Assembly (NCBI GenBank): GCA_051294375.1
Contig: CM119271.1
Location: forward strand, 11,997,620-12,061,619
Source: Paraspadella gotoi
Taxonomy: Eukaryota > Chaetognatha
Length of the DNA stretch: 64,000 nt
Direction: 5' to 3'
This document shows, piece after piece, positions 36,140 to 50,079 of this stretch. The notes under the pieces were generated by a model. The model had not been told where the DNA came from. It was given only the letters and a program-made list of their open reading frames with translations, and made no database searches. The translations under genes and the position numbers were made by a program. Positions within the stretch are counted from its first letter, which is position 1; every line of letters begins with the position of its first letter.

Positions 36140-39100
36140 TCACCACTCGCCCCCCTCTCCGCCTCCGCCTCCCCCTGGCGGCGTGGGCGGTCTCGCGCTT
36201 TCCTTGTCCACGGTCCGCCGCAGCGTTGCGAATATCTCCTTGAAGAGTTCCTTGTACTCTGGCGGTGAATGATCGAAACCGTAGTCGGTGGGGTCTCTGC
36301 CCTGTTCGAGCCCGGTGACGATTAAAGAGCGGCACTGACGTTTCTTGGCGTTGGAGGATCTGAGAACCGGCGGCGCCGCTTCGAGGCGGGCGGCGTCGCG
36401 GCCCGGCGACGGGTCTTCGTCGGCGTCGCTCGATTCCAAAAATGACGGCTCCGTCTGGACGCTACGAGACACGGCGCCGTCGAGGTCCTGGACGAGGTTG
36501 CCGAGACCGCGAGGTTGGGCGGCGTCGGTGACGTCCTCCGGCGACGACGAAGACTTCTCCGCTTCCTTCTGTTTCAAGAGAGTCTCGTACTTTTGAATGA
36601 GGACGGCGTACTGCGTCCCCAACTCGGACATGAGGGACTCGGGCCCCAATTCCGTCGTCGCGCGGAGGACGGTCGAGGCGGCGTCGATGTGGATCGAGTC
36701 GATCTGTGAGAGAGAGAGAGAGGAAGAGAGAGGAAGAGAGAAAGAAATAAAAAAGAGAGAGAGAGAGAGAGAGAGAAACAAAAAAGAGAAAGAGAGAAAA
36801 ATAAACAAAAAATAGAGAGAGAGATAAACGAAAAAAATAGAGAGAGATAAACGAAAAAAATAGAGAGAGAGAAACAAAAAAGAGAAAAAGAGAAACAAAA
36901 AAGAGAGAAAGAGAGAGAGAAACAAAAGAGAGAAAAAGAAAAAAAGAAAAAGAGAGAGAAAGAGAAAAAGAGAGAAAAAGAGAAATCTCTTAAATAATTA
37001 ATTTAAAAGTTACTGTCATGTAAACATTATTCAAAGTCCCGATTCCAAATCGATTAGTCTGTGGCGCCTGACATCCCCATCGTTAAGACAACCTCATTGG
37101 CTAAGAGGACGACTTCCCTCTGCGTTGGCAAAGCGAGACCGTCCAAGGGTAACCGCGGCGCCACTGAGGGTCGGAAGGGCCAAAAGTCATCAGCAAAAGC
37201 AATAAGTGACAAAAGTAGCAACCTTCGTTCGCTTAGACAAACGCGTATGCCCTGCTAACTTCAGGTACGCTACGACAAATGCTTATGACCCTCTTCCTCT
37301 CTCTGTCTCTCTCTCTCTCTCTCTCTCCACACACACACCTGATTCCCCGGTTCCTCCATCGGCGAGACGATGGCGATCTTATTAAGCGACTCTCTGCTGC
37401 CATAGGCGCTGCCTCCGTGCTTGAGCCGGACGACGACGCGATCCTTGACGCCGATGACTTCGTCGACGTCGTCGCACTCCGCCTCTTCCTGGATCCGCAT
37501 CGTCAAGCATCGACGGCAGGCGTCCTCCAACGCCGCGCCGCACTCGCGACAAGATAGGGCCTTGGCGCCGTCGACCGGCGCCGCGGTCTCGAAGCTCACC
37601 GTTTTCGTCGCCGTTTGTCTCCGATTCGACGATCGCCGCTCCTTCGAGTCGGCGTCATCGGCGTCGTCCGTTTGGGCGCCTTGAGACGCCATCTTGGATC
37701 GCAGCGCCTCCAAATTCAACCGGAGCGTCTTGTTCTCCTCCATGAGGCTGCAGACGAAGGAGTCGTTCTCTTGCCGCTCCAACTGCCGATTTTTCTCGGC
37801 GAGGGTTAACTGGAGGAGCAGACGATCCGTCTCCTCTTGAAGGGCCTTGCACGTGAGATCTTGATTGAATCGAACCTGAAACGAGCGGGGGGGGGGGGGG
37901 CACACTGCCTGATTTTTCAAAAAGACCTCCAGGTTAACGCCCTGCTCCTTCCTCCGTCCGCCTATCTCCTACACACTCCTGATTTTTCAAAAAGACCTCC
38001 AGGTAACGCCCTGCTCCTTCCTCCGTCCGCCTATCTCCTACACACTGCCTGATTTTTCAAAAAGACCTCCAGGTTAACGCCCTGCTCCTTCCTCCGTCCT
38101 CATATCGCCTACACACTGCCTGATTTTTCAAAAATATCTCCAGGGTAACGCCCTGCTCCTTCCTCCGTCCGCCTATCTCCTACACACTGCCTGATTTTTC
38201 AAAAAGACCTCCAGGTTAACGCCCTGCTCCTTCCTCCATCCGCCTATCCGTTTAGGGAATAAAAGAATCCATGATGGATTGGTAGAATATGTTAATCATT
38301 TGTTAAGCCCTCTTTGCTCTTTTGTGTCTCTGTCCTTAGGATTTTTTGTATTTTGTATTTTGCCTCTCTCTCTTTCTCTCTCTCTCTTACTTTCTGACTT
38401 TTTATATTATTTTAACTCTGGAATGCCTTGAAAAATGATTCGTCCATAAGAATCGAAATATTGGCAAATAAAAAAAAAAATGAACTTGTAAATCGTACTT
38501 CGAATTGCTTTATACTAAAATATGTTAATCATTTGTTTTCCCGAGCTAATTAAAAGTTTGAACAGCGAAAAATGACGTCCTCAAATTATATGACAATAGG
38601 TCCGAGGTTCAGCTTAATCGAGTGTCTTCCACGAGCCAGTTTAATCATCTCCCGCCAACCTTTTTAACCATCTTCCACGAAATTGTTCTCGTGTCTCCCA
38701 TAAATCTATTTCACCGTGTCTCTCTCATAATCACTATCCACCGAGAACCAAACCTATTTAGCTGTCTCTCACAAACCTATTTCACTGTCTCTCACAAACC
38801 TATTTAACACTCCCTCTTACTTATTAAAACTGTCTCTCACACAAACCTATTATTTCTCGCAAACCTGAGTTTCTCACAGACCTATGTAACCTTCTCCCAC
38901 AGACCTATGTAACCTTCTCCTACAGACCGATGTAACCTTCTCCCACGAACCTGTTTGACAGTCTCCTCCGCCGTTTCCGTCTTCTCCGTCCCCTTCTCCT
39001 TGAGCGATTCGTCCAGCTTCTTGATCTGCGCCTCGAGGGCTTCGACCCGGACCTCGCTCGCCTCCAAAGAAGTCGTCAATGCCGCGATGGCCTCTTTGTC

Positions 39101-40002
39101 GCTCAGACTCTGACTACGAAGTCTCCTATTCGCTTCCTCCAGATCTTGAGCGTTGGTGTCAACCTTTTTTTTTTGATAAGAAATAAAGGAAGAATTACAT
39201 CGATAATAAATTACAATTATTTAGGGTAGGGGGTATTGAACGAATGAATTGGCGTGGGGGGGGGAACAATCGATCCATTTGTAATTAATACAGATCTTTT
39301 CATTGTTGCAAACCATATCCTTCCTCACCATTGCTCGACAATTTCGAAGGGGATGTGACAAAAATATTTTCTTTTTCCTCCCTTTTCCTCTCTTCAGATG
39401 TCCTCCATACCTCATTTCGTCTTGGGTTCGACAATGGTCGACATCTCTCTCCACTTTCCATTCTCATTATTAATAGAGAGACAAGAAATGCTTAGTACTT
39501 CTTGTCGTTTTCCGAAACTTTTACCTTCCTCCCCCTTTTTCTTTATTTTATCTTTGATCCTTTACTTAGAATTCATCCTTTCTTCTCTTTTCTCTCGTCT
39601 CTTCTCCTCCTCTTCTTTTCTCTTCTCTTCTCCTCCCCTTTCCCTCCCCCCTTCCTCTTCTTCTTCTCCCACCTGCTCGTACATCTTCATTCTCGTCTCG
39701 TTCAGACTCCGCAGCGTCGCCAATTTCTGCGTCAGGAACTGATTCTCCGCCCGCAGCTCCTGCGCCGCCGCTTCCGCCTCCGCAGCCTGCGCCTCCAGCT
39801 CCTGGTTGCGTTCGAGGAGAGCCTTGCCCAACTCGGCGGCCAACTGGAGATCGTACTCCCACCATTCCATGTCCGAGTTGGGCGAGAGAAGCGGAATGGC
39901 GCCAACCGAGGCCGGCGCCGTCACCGGCGCCGTCACTTCAGTTTCGTAGATCTCCATCGCGCGGCGCCTCCTCTGAGTCTGCGGGTTGGGTCGTGTGGTC
40001 AA
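36140..40002 (-). CDS. CDR2: cerebellar degeneration-related protein 2 / centrocortin-like coiled-coil protein
   Basis: Four exons in phase 0, 40002-39673, 39163-38951, 37875-37339 and 36703-36140, give 547 residues (532 if the second ATG at 39957 is used). Exon 1 has the family N-terminus YDLQLAAELGKALLERNQEL and LATLRSLNETRMKMYEQ; exon 2 is pure coiled coil (DTNAQDLEEANRRLRSQ). Exon 3 holds a second coiled coil plus a CxxC-CxxC motif (CRECGAALEDACRRC). Exon 4 begins with a coiled coil ending in YETLLKQK and ends near the signature SPPEYKELFKEIFATLRR and a Gly/Pro-rich tail. In vertebrates CDR2 is a cytoplasmic leucine-zipper protein; the fly relative is centrosomal. Intron 1 contains a copied ZSWIM8 fragment and intron 2 a 71-bp array. 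A role in centrosome or RNA localisation is inferred from homology only. Confidence 0.9.
37290..37338. repeat. (CT)n/(CA)n microsatellite at a CDR2 splice donor
   Basis: On the gene strand the intron starts GTGTGTGTGTGG and passes straight into a GA tract. The repeat therefore overlaps the 5' splice site of intron 3. Confidence 0.9.
37900..38250. repeat. 71-bp tandem array, 5 copies, in CDR2 intron 2
   Basis: The unit contains CTGATTTTTCAAAAAGACC, CGCCCTGCTCCTTCCTCCG and CTATCTCCTACACACTG. Copies are over 90 percent identical by eye. The array ends within 30 bases of the acceptor of exon 3. Confidence 0.95.
38620..38960. repeat. degenerate CTCTCACAAACCTATTT repeats
   Basis: Variants of CTCTCACAAACCTATTTCAC and CTCCCACAGACCTATGTAAC recur about every 20 to 25 bases, reaching the donor of CDR2 exon 2. 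The last units encode the open tail after that exon but are intronic. Confidence 0.75.
39222..39361 (-). pseudogene. copy of a ZSWIM8 exon-intron junction
   Basis: About 140 bases match 33818-33955 almost base for base. They include the end of ZSWIM8 exon 2 (coding CHIPFEIVEQW), its donor and the first 100 bases of the intron. Differences are a handful of substitutions and one or two G/C run changes; the coding part has one synonymous change. It lies in CDR2 intron 1 and has no surrounding ZSWIM8 sequence. Confidence 0.9.
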
Positions 40003-40717
40003 AGGATCGCAACGCGGCGCCGCATTTTTGTTTTTTTCGGTTTCGTTCGTTTCTTATTTTTTGGACTCTGAAAAAAAACAAAAAAACAAAAAGACAAAAC
40101 GGTTGGCACAGAAGACGAGGTTTCGACAACGAACGCGTGATTTTTCTGACCCGATTTCGCGACGAGTTAAATGAAAAATAGAATAAAAAAAACGTTTAAT
40201 CATAATCACAGATGAACAGTGAAAAGAAAGGAAACTAAGACTCCCCTCCCCCGCACGGCGTTAATCTTCTGCACAATTTCAAAACTAAGATGCGAACCCA
40301 TGACAGAACGTAAACCGAGAATCAGTCAATCAGTCAATCACATTGGGATCCCAAGGTTCTCACGGTTCGAAATCTACCAACCCAACTCTTTTCCGATAAA
40401 AAAATTTTGGTTCGAAAAGAAAAAAGAAACCAAATAACAAATGAGCATCGATTTCACATCATTAGTCACATCTCGATGGCGAGTCATTTATTTTTCTTCG
40501 AAGCTACGTAAGGCAGGTCGAGTATAAAAAATATCACCGAGATAAAACAGGGCTTTTCACATTGCAACAATTGATTTTTCGCCCAATTCATATTAAATCA
40601 TATTTTATAAATGGATTCGCGAGAGGTAAACTGAGTCCAATTTCAATCCCCCCCCACTAATCCTTCAATATCAATCTCTCCCCCCCACTAATCCTTCAAT
40701 TTCAATCTCCCCCGCCA
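40003..40717. other. spacer between CDR2-like and EIF2A genes
   Basis: The region contains a short tandem of CCACTAATCCTTCAATWTCAA (3 copies, 40650-40730) running into the EIF2A stop, and a minus-strand AATAAA at 40487-40492 that may be the EIF2A polyadenylation signal. The CDR2 promoter should lie near 40003-40200. No exon is seen. Confidence 0.55.
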
Positions 40718-43700
40718 CTAATCCTTCAAGCACAACCCCTTGAGCTCCTTGCTGATTTCTTCCTCCTTCTCCAGCTTGGTCAGTTGGTTGAGCTCGAGCG
40801 TCTTGCCGCCGGCCTTGGCCCTCCTCAATCCGTGGATCTCCCTCAGCTTCTTCTGCAGATTCTTGATTCTTTTGTCCTTCTCCGGCTCCCCGGTCAAAGC
40901 GCCGGGGCCCATGAAGGGCGACAACTCCTTGGGAGGGCCCGAGGGGGACGGGGCTGGATCCGCGGCGGCGGCGCCGTCGACGCCGTTGGCGGTCTCGAAA
41001 CCGCTCGTCTCTTCCGCCGCTTTTCTCGCTTTTTTCGCTTCTCGTTTCTTCGCGTTTTTCGTCAACTTTCCGTCGGTTTTCGCGCCGCCTATATCAATCA
41101 ATTGAATTATCAATCAATAAACAAATCAATCAATCGATAAATAAATCAAAACGTTTTAATCAATCTAATCACAATCAAAACCACATCACAAATGACAGAG
41201 AAAATAAAATAATCTATTTTTCTCATTCTTAGAATTGGCCCAAGGCCAAAAGTCAATCCAAGCATACAGGGAGGTTTTCGGTAAAAGTTTAAGTACTAAC
41301 AGCTCAAGAGCGGTTTAAGAATAAAAAAAAAAATCAAGACTATATCGGGAAACAACGATTTCCTTTTTTGATTGATACATAATTTTACCCAAAAATCGCC
41401 CTATTTACTCTTTTTCCATAACACGTTTAATTTTTCCGCGTTCTCTTGAAATTTTTTAACAAAAAGAGAGAAAAATAACGTCACCAGACACTCAGTTCTG
41501 ACGGAGATCACCGAAACTTAGATATCAGAGGCGCTCAAGTCAGAAATCAGACGGGTCTCCTTCCAATTTTCGAAATCGGTAGGAATGGAGACTTTCCTAC
41601 TGGGCGCGGTGGCTAAAGATTGCTCAAGTCTTCTCAGGGTGCTTGCAAAAGGTCCTTACAATCTTTCACAGTTGTATAAATTCTTAGTCTACTACGGTGA
41701 TATTTACCCATCCAAATGATTTTTTAAATATTTTCCGAAAAGAGCTGGACCTCCTTGTACTCATTACAGTGTAATTTACACGCACCGAATTTATAACTAT
41801 AGACACTTTCAGATTCCGTCGTGACTAGATAACCCCCCCCCCCGTCAAACCGGCGGGCGCGAGTTCTTCATCGTCGTGAAGCTTGAAGGAGCAAGCTCTG
41901 CCCTGAGCCATCGGAGGTCGATAAGCCTTGACGGTGGATTCGGCGGCGGCGGCGGCCTTGGTCCCGCTGGAGGGATGCCGGACGGGCTTTTCCTTGTAGA
42001 CTCCGGCTTTGGCGGGTTTCCATCGAATGTCCCACAATTCGAGATCGGGAAGAGTTTCCTGGAGAAGAGAAATTGTGAGGGGGAAATGTCAAAAAATCAT
42101 CGCATTTTTCGGGACATTTTTTCTTCTCCTCCCAACGATTTTCCATAGCTCCGCTTTTCTCTTATCACTTCCCTAAGTTCCCCCCCCCAAGTCTTCCTCT
42201 CACTTCCCGACCCTTTTCTCTCACTTCCCTACCCAAACCCCCCCCAGCCCTTCCCCCCTCCTCCAACCTGATGTATACAAGTTCCGTCGTAGTGCCAGAC
42301 TTTGTATCCGTTTCCGACGCGAAGCCTGGGCGCCGTGGTGGCGGTGAGGACGTGAACGCCGTCCGGCGCCCACTCGCAGAACGTCGAATCCGGCGCCTTG
42401 GGGTTGGAGACGAGGCGCTTCTGACGAACGTCCCAGAATTCCATGTTCCCGCGGAGATTGCCGAAGCCAGAGAGGAGGAGGAGGGTCCCCTGTTTTTTTT
42501 GTTTTGTTTTTGTTTTTTTTTTTTGTTTTTTTAAGAGAGAAAATGGGGGGAAAATGCCCGTAAAAGATCGACCGAAAATTAACGAATGAAAGGCGGGAGC
42601 GGCGGCGACTGACTCACGTGAGCGTTGAAGGTGCAAGTATTGCGCGGACCTCCGCCGAAATCGTGAATCGGCTCCGCCTTGTGATTGAAGAGTTTAGCTT
42701 TGGCCGGCATGAGACCGTAGACGACGCAGAATTCATTGGAGGTCGGCGACCAGGCCACGCTGTATACGGGGCCTGTCGATGAACGTGGGTGAATATGAAT
42801 ATGAGTTGAACAATAAGCTAACGAACCAAAGAGTTATAATCCAAGGCTGTTCAGTCATTAAATACAGAAGGCTTCATATTATAAAATGAGGTACCCCTTT
42901 TTTGTGACCAGAACTCGTTCCGAGAAAAATACTGGACCAAATTTATTGAAATTTGGAATGAACGATCCCTATGTGAATACAAATAGAAATATCGAGGCGA
43001 ATTTCAATAATTGACCCTCAGCCGAGATATGGGCCCCCGGGGGGTCACCCATTGTTTGGAACAGTTGCATAGATGTTTACTCTTCCACAAAAACGTAATT
43101 ATTACCACAAAAATATTGGTTTTCCTTAATTTTTTGCTTAATAAACATCAGCTGTTCAAGTCTTCCAACACTGCTTAATTATTAAAAATTTATCAATTTT
43201 AGTTCTAAAATGTTTTTTTCATATGTTTAAAACCGTCAATGAACCTGATTCTATTAAAAAAATTTTTTTTTTAAAATTTAGCCTTTTTTTATCTCTCAGG
43301 GCCCTGTATCTCTTGTCAGGGGTTGAATATCAAAATTTGCCTCGATAGTTCCATTTATTTTGCCATTAGAACTCTAAATGTAAAATTTCAAGAAATTCGA
43401 TCGGGTAGTTTGGTGGGAACAGATTCTGGTCACAAAAAAGGGGTACCTCATTTTATAATATGAAGCCTTCTGTAAATAGCAATATAGCCACCCCCCCCCA
43501 TACCCTGTTTGTCGAGCTCAACGTTGCAACCCTCTCCGTTGGTGGCGACGTAATGCAACGCCTGGTCGCCCATGTACGATTCTCTAGAGACTTCGACGCT
43601 CGTGACGACGAGCAGCGCCGTCCCGCGTCGATTCCATTTCATCTCCACCGAATCCGCGCGGAAGAAACTCTTCTGAGCCACGGCGGCCGAATGTCCGCTC

Positions 43701-46569
43701 AGGTTGGGGTATTTGTAGAGGCGGACAAAGGAGGGGGAACCCTTCGTGCCTGTCGGAGAGGGGGAGGTGAGAGGGTAAGAGATTGGGGAGAAGGGCGAGT
43801 TGGGAGGGTGAAGGGTAAGTGGGTGGAAGGAGTTTAAGAACGAAGTTATGAAAAGATAAACAAGTTCAGTCCATCCAATGTGTTGCGCCGCAGTGACTTT
43901 TTTTTACATGTATTTCCTTATGATAAAATGACTATAGGACTATGAAATTTATGTATAACAAACGTCCTATGGTTGATGACTACTCTGCAAAGTTTTATTT
44001 CAAACAACCAGATATTACATGAAATATGCTGCATTTATTTTATGAAATATGCTGCATTTATTTTATGATCACGTGACCATAGTTTTGTCAGGACACGTGA
44101 CTACACAAGTATGAAACATATGCACAAAAAGCATTAAGTAATGTCTTACCAGTCTGCCAAATATTAACTAAAATAACTTTCGAAGCCCATGTATTTATGA
44201 CATGCACTGCATCGGAATTCAGGCTTTTATTCTTTAATATTTCAGGATTTCCTCAAGGCGCCGCTAGCAGTTCCTTAGCTTTGCGGTTTTTTCTATCTTC
44301 GGGGCTTCTCTAACATACTGTTTAGATCTTCTTTATTTTGTAAAATCACTTCTGATTACTCTTTAATCTGCTGTCCAATATACTGTTATCTAATTTGAAT
44401 TCTGTAAAATCACTGTGGCCCATGATCCTCGGACCCGCTGTATGAAAAAATACAGACATTTTTAACGTAAGTGGGACAGACCGACTGACGGACCGACCGA
44501 AATGTGACTTATAGAGTTGCTCCACGAGTACTAAAAAGAAAAATGAACAAAGAGAAAAAAAAAATTCGTAAAAAGGAAAAGATCCAGTTTCGGACTTAAC
44601 ACCATACAATTGTCCAGATATTACTTTTAATATATCCCTCTGTTAGATTACTTTATCGTTTATATTCTCTTTCTATACTTTTTTTCATTTCACCTCTTCC
44701 TCATTCTCATCTTTGTGTCTGCCTCATTTCTAATTGGATCTCCGAAAACACGTAATTCGCATGATAGAACATTTTTCCATAACGAATTCTACTCTAATCT
44801 TCTACTCTTATCCTAAACCTGGAACGTATGAAGCGACGCTGGGAGGATTGAGGTGCGGGGTGATGGCAAAGTCCACTGTCTTCTGGATGTGAAGTTTGGC
44901 TGAAGTTCGACTGAAGTCGTTGTCCTCGAAGAAGTTGAGCTCGAAACTCGAATTCGTCCTTAAGAATGATTAGAAAAAGATATATTGATAAAAATTCATT
45001 TCTCAAAGACTATTGATGGAAAATGATTATATAGTCAAAGACGATTGTGAGGCAGATCGACTAAAAGCTGTCTTACCATAGTCTATCCTTAGCCTTGCCT
45101 AAAGGGCTAAGCAGGCTAAATCATCCCAACAGTGTGCCAGGGGTTAATACCCGGTTCTGGCTTAAATGAAACGGGGCTGGATTAAACATGACAGCAAGAT
45201 GGCGAGTCACTCGCGCCTTGCTAATCCAAGTATCCTCACGTAACCATAGTTAATAGATAGTTGACAGCACATTGTCTGTAAATGATTGGTCAAAGATTAT
45301 TGATAGAAAATTATTGGCCAAAGAGCATTGATAGAAAATGATTAATCAAAGATTATTGTTAGAAAATGATTGGCCAAAGAGCATTGATAGTTTTCCCCTA
45401 ATCCCCCCTTCTACCAACTTGCAACAGATCTCCTCCTTCTCCGTCCAAACTGGTTCCCAATTGTGATGCTTCTTCTGTACGTAGGATTGCACGAGGTTTC
45501 CCGTCGCCACGTTCCACATCGTCAGATTCGGATCGCCTGGGACAAGAGGGAGAGATAGATGGGTCGTTAGAGCGATTCCTTTTCTCCCTCTCTCTCTTCC
45601 ACCTCTCCTTTCCTTTTCTTCGACTAGTCACTTAACTTTTATCCTCATTGAATCATAATCTTTACTGTCTCCTAAATATCGCGCGTCGCCCCAAAACATT
45701 AACCTAACAATTTTAGCCTAATAACATTAAACGTCATAATCATAAAGATAAGGTGCCTTGATCAATGATCATTACACAATGAATCCGGCAAACATCTCAT
45801 CCCCCATCGTGCATCAACTCCACCACCCATTCCCCTCCCATCTGACCCTTGGGATCCTTGGCGGCGACGGTGAACTGTTCCCAGAGGCAAAGGATAGTCC
45901 CTCTCGGCGAAAAGCAGATGAACTGAGTCTTTGGCATCTCCAGCGAGAGCAGCATCTGCCCGTTGGAGGTGTCGATCACGTTGACCTGCCAAGGTTTGTC
46001 GTTAGAAAGTAGCCATTCGACGTGACCCCGGTCTTTAACGATTTTTGAATTTTGTTTACAAAATGTTCAAACTTTTTAATTAAATAATATTTTTAAAGCC
46101 GATTCTGGGTAATTAAATATTGAAATGTGTTCGTGTTTTGCTAGTTTATCTTCGAAAACAAATTTTAATGACTAAATGAGAAACAAGATTTCATTACATG
46201 TATTTTTTAAAAAATTATATAACCTTAAATTACATTTAACCTACATTAATATATAAAAAAGTTTGCGCAATTTGAAAAAAGACCTTTTTTTCGGGGGGAA
46301 AAAAAAACCTAAGCCTTAGTTTTTTTTAAAAACCCCCGCGAAACCTGCTGGCCGTTGTGGTAAGCGAAGAGGGCGCCGTCGCCGCTGAAGGCGAAGACGC
46401 GGCAGAGCGGCGTCCGCTCCCCGGAGAAGGCGTGCGAGGACCGGAAACGAGGCTCCGTCGGGAAGGGTCCGTTGACGAGGAAGACGCCGTTGGCTCCGCG
46501 GGAGGCGAAACCGCAGACCGGCTCAGACTCGGGCCCGTGAGGCGAGGCGAGGGAACGGGACGACGCCAT
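40718..46569 (-). CDS. EIF2A: eukaryotic translation initiation factor 2A (9 exons)
   Basis: EIF2A is a WD-repeat protein that helps deliver initiator tRNA to 40S ribosomes independently of eIF2, notably under stress and at non-AUG starts. Exons: 46569-46345, 45985-45847, 45536-45419, 44958-44819, 43749-43504, 42772-42618, 42489-42268, 42058-41851 and 41088-40718; phases agree and the product is 607 residues. Landmarks are the propeller blades GTKGSPSFVRLYKYPNLSG, EFCVVYGLMPAKAKLFNHK, SGFGNLRGNMEFWDVRQKRL and TATTAPRLRVGNGYKVWHYD. A Lys-rich C-terminal tail ends in KNLQKKLREIHGLRRAK and NQLTKLEKEEE. Exon 8 has an alternative donor at a run of ten C, but only the donor after position 41851 keeps phase. 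Introns 3 and 5 contain a SINE and a MITE. Confidence 0.95.
42865..43472. mobile_element. 608-bp MITE with Tc1-type ends and TA target site
   Basis: Both ends carry a roughly 50-bp terminal inverted repeat beginning CAGAAGGCTTCATATTATAA and are flanked by TA (42863-42864 and 43473-43474). No transposase is encoded. Interior sequence is shared with the element at 28262-29701. It lies in EIF2A intron 5. Confidence 0.92.
43875..44530. repeat. dispersed repeat, copy B
   Basis: Second copy of the repeat at 33190-33545, in EIF2A intron 4. It shares CAATGTGTTGCGCCG, ACAAGTATGAAACAT and GACCGACCGAAATGTGACTT, and includes a 30-bp tandem TTTTATGAAATATGCTGCA at about 44010-44070. Ends are not well defined. 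Confidence 0.6.
45075..45235 (+). repeat. tRNA-derived SINE (possible), EIF2A intron 3
   Basis: A GGGGTTAATACCC B-box-like sequence lies about 45 bases after TAGCCTTGCCTAAAGGG. The body contains CAAGATGGCGAGTCACTCGC. No second copy is clear in this window, so the call is tentative. Confidence 0.45.
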
Positions 46570-47147
46570 CGCGAGAAGAAAAATGGAGAGGGGGGGCGGG
46601 GTAAGGGAGAGGAAAGGCGACGGGAGGAGGGGGTCAGGGGGTCTCGACTCTTGACCCTCGAAAAAGCGGGAAACACGATCGATCGATGAAAAAAAAATGG
46701 TCGTCTACGGAAAATGTAAAAAGTTTGCTTCTTGACGAAGGAATATTTTGTTTTAAAAAAATAAACGGCCGTTGCTAGGATACGGATATTAAAAGCTCTA
46801 AAATAGATTGAATTAAAAAAAAAGAAACTTCATTTAACATTTGGAATGATCGAGACTCACATGATACGATTTCGCGAAAACCCAAAATACAATTAAGTCT
46901 GGAGGTAAAGGGAAACTTAATTTGTTTTTTTTCCCCCTCTTAGCCAAATAACCTTAAAATTGACATCTAAATTTCTCAAAACTAACATCAAGAAATTAAA
47001 AAGTCTACAACATCTAGAAAAGTTTTTCTTGAAAGATATTTAGTCTTAAATTTAAATCCAGAGTAGAGAAGCGACCAAGTCCCGACACCAGGGCGCGGCG
47101 TCGGGGTCCTCTCGAGGCGGCGCCAGCCAGATCTCGCCGTGGCGCGC
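46570..47147. other. spacer between EIF2A and SEC61B
   Basis: It should contain the EIF2A promoter and 5' untranslated region and the SEC61B 3' untranslated region. It is AT-rich with no supported exon. Confidence 0.5.
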
Positions 47148-48408
<1,261 letters not shown>

Positions 48409-50079
48409 CTCTGGACGATCGATTCCAAGTTTTTATTTAAGGTGGAGCGAGTTTTGGCGAAATAAAATCTCGTGGACTGAAAATGAAAAAAGGAAGATTG
48501 GAAACAAAGGCTTTGAGAGAAGGAGAAAGAGTGAGAGAGAAAAAAGAGCCAGAGTGAAAGAGAGAGCGAGAGACAAAGCGTGACTTAGTTTTGAAAGCGC
48601 ATTTTTATGATAAAAAAAAAGATTTCTTCAATTGGGCGAAAAATACGAAACAAAGAAGATTTTTAAAAAAATCGTCGGTCAAAGAAATTCAATCTGAAAT
48701 AATTATTCTAAAAAATAAAAAAAAAATTACACAAAGAAAAAGAATTTTTTAGAGTTTTTTCTCTTCCAAAATATTTCCATCCAATTGAGAATTTCTCAAA
48801 AGGGTCACCCCCCCCATTTGTTTTTTTTTTTTCACTATTTGACCATTCGGAGCCGAATCCTTTTTGATCAATTTTAAAAAGTTAATGCAGCTGGAAAAAA
48901 AAAGAGAAAGAGAAATAAAAAGGTCGAAAAATTCCGAGGATTTCGGGCAGAACACTTTCTCTCTCTCTTCCTCCTCCTCCTCCCCCCCACTTCTTCCACT
49001 TCAACACGAACAGGGTCCAACTCGGGAGAAAACATTCCATTGTTCAGCACGAATCAGTCTTAAAAATCCATTTGTCTGTATGTCCTCCCGTTCTCCTCTT
49101 CCTTCCCCCCTTCTCTTTCTTTTCTTTTCCCCAGCGATCGAGTCCCAGATTTCAACGTCGTCGTCGTCGTCGTCGTCGTCTTTTTCTTTCAATTCTAACC
49201 ATCGAACGCTTCGTCCGTGGACTTACGTGTCGAGAGAGAGAGAGAGATCCACTCGGCTTACGCTTTTTGTCCAGTGGAGGGCGTGCCGAATTATTCTCTT
49301 TCGGCCTGGCCCCGACCGCGCATAGTCGTTGCGCGGGTCCGGGTCGCGCAGTCGCTCATCCCCCCTTCTACTTTTAAGTCTTCTCATGTACAAACGAGTA
49401 CATATTGGCAAGCAAATGTTAACAAGTCAGTTTACTTGACTATCAACCATCGGAACTCACCCAGTTAATGCATTCACTATTCATGCACAAATTTCTTAAG
49501 CAACTGGAACCGTTAATTTATTATATTCAGAGGTTTTATAATTGCCAAACGAGTTTGCATCGTTTTAAAACTCATAATCTCAAATTGTGACTTTTTTAAG
49601 AGAAAAACGGTGTGATAGTTGACTTGAACGGAGTGCTGTTGTTGTTGTTATCCGTGTCGTGGACGTGGCGAATCCTGACCTTGCAAGTCGCCAATTAAAT
49701 CTCGACTCAACTTCTCTTCCTCATTCAAATCAGCTGGGAGAAAGATCCGACAACTACCTCTTTCTTCTTCTTCTCCTCCTCCTCTTCCTCCTCCTCTCTC
49801 TTTTTCAGATGTGGACACCATTTCAAATTCAAGTCAGCAGTTTTATTTTTTTTCTTGCCCATTGTCATTTCTTTTAATTTCCTTAATTTAACTTTATGAA
49901 TTATAAACTCGATCGAACAAGCCTATAATTGTAGTATAAACTTATTATCCTCAAATTGAAACCAATAGCAAAAAGATCTTTTGTTTCTGGTTACTTTGTT
50001 TTTAAGTTGGAAGGCCTTTATTTATAATATATACAATACATATATATAGTGTATTTATATTTATTTATAATCCTGTTTA
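48409..50079. other. intergenic region upstream of SEC61B
   Basis: It should contain the SEC61B promoter. It includes a TCG trinucleotide tract at 49157-49183 and CT-rich stretches (49770-49805). No exon is supported; open frames here are simple-sequence translations. Confidence 0.5.

Noticed and set aside
37900-38250. CRISPR-like array of 71-bp units
   Set aside because: Whole units repeat without unique spacers; it is an intronic tandem repeat.
41834-41844. apparent frameshift in EIF2A exon 8 at a ten-base C run
   Set aside because: A donor 10 to 17 bases earlier (exon end 41851) restores phase with exon 9, so no frameshift is needed.
45762-45846. extension of EIF2A exon 2 to an in-frame stop
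   Set aside because: No donor in the extension gives phase 1, whereas the donor GTCAGA at 45846 joins exon 3 in phase and matches the family length.
49001-49192. minus-strand frame with an Asp run
   Set aside because: The Asp run is the TCG microsatellite; flanking residues show no conservation I recognise.
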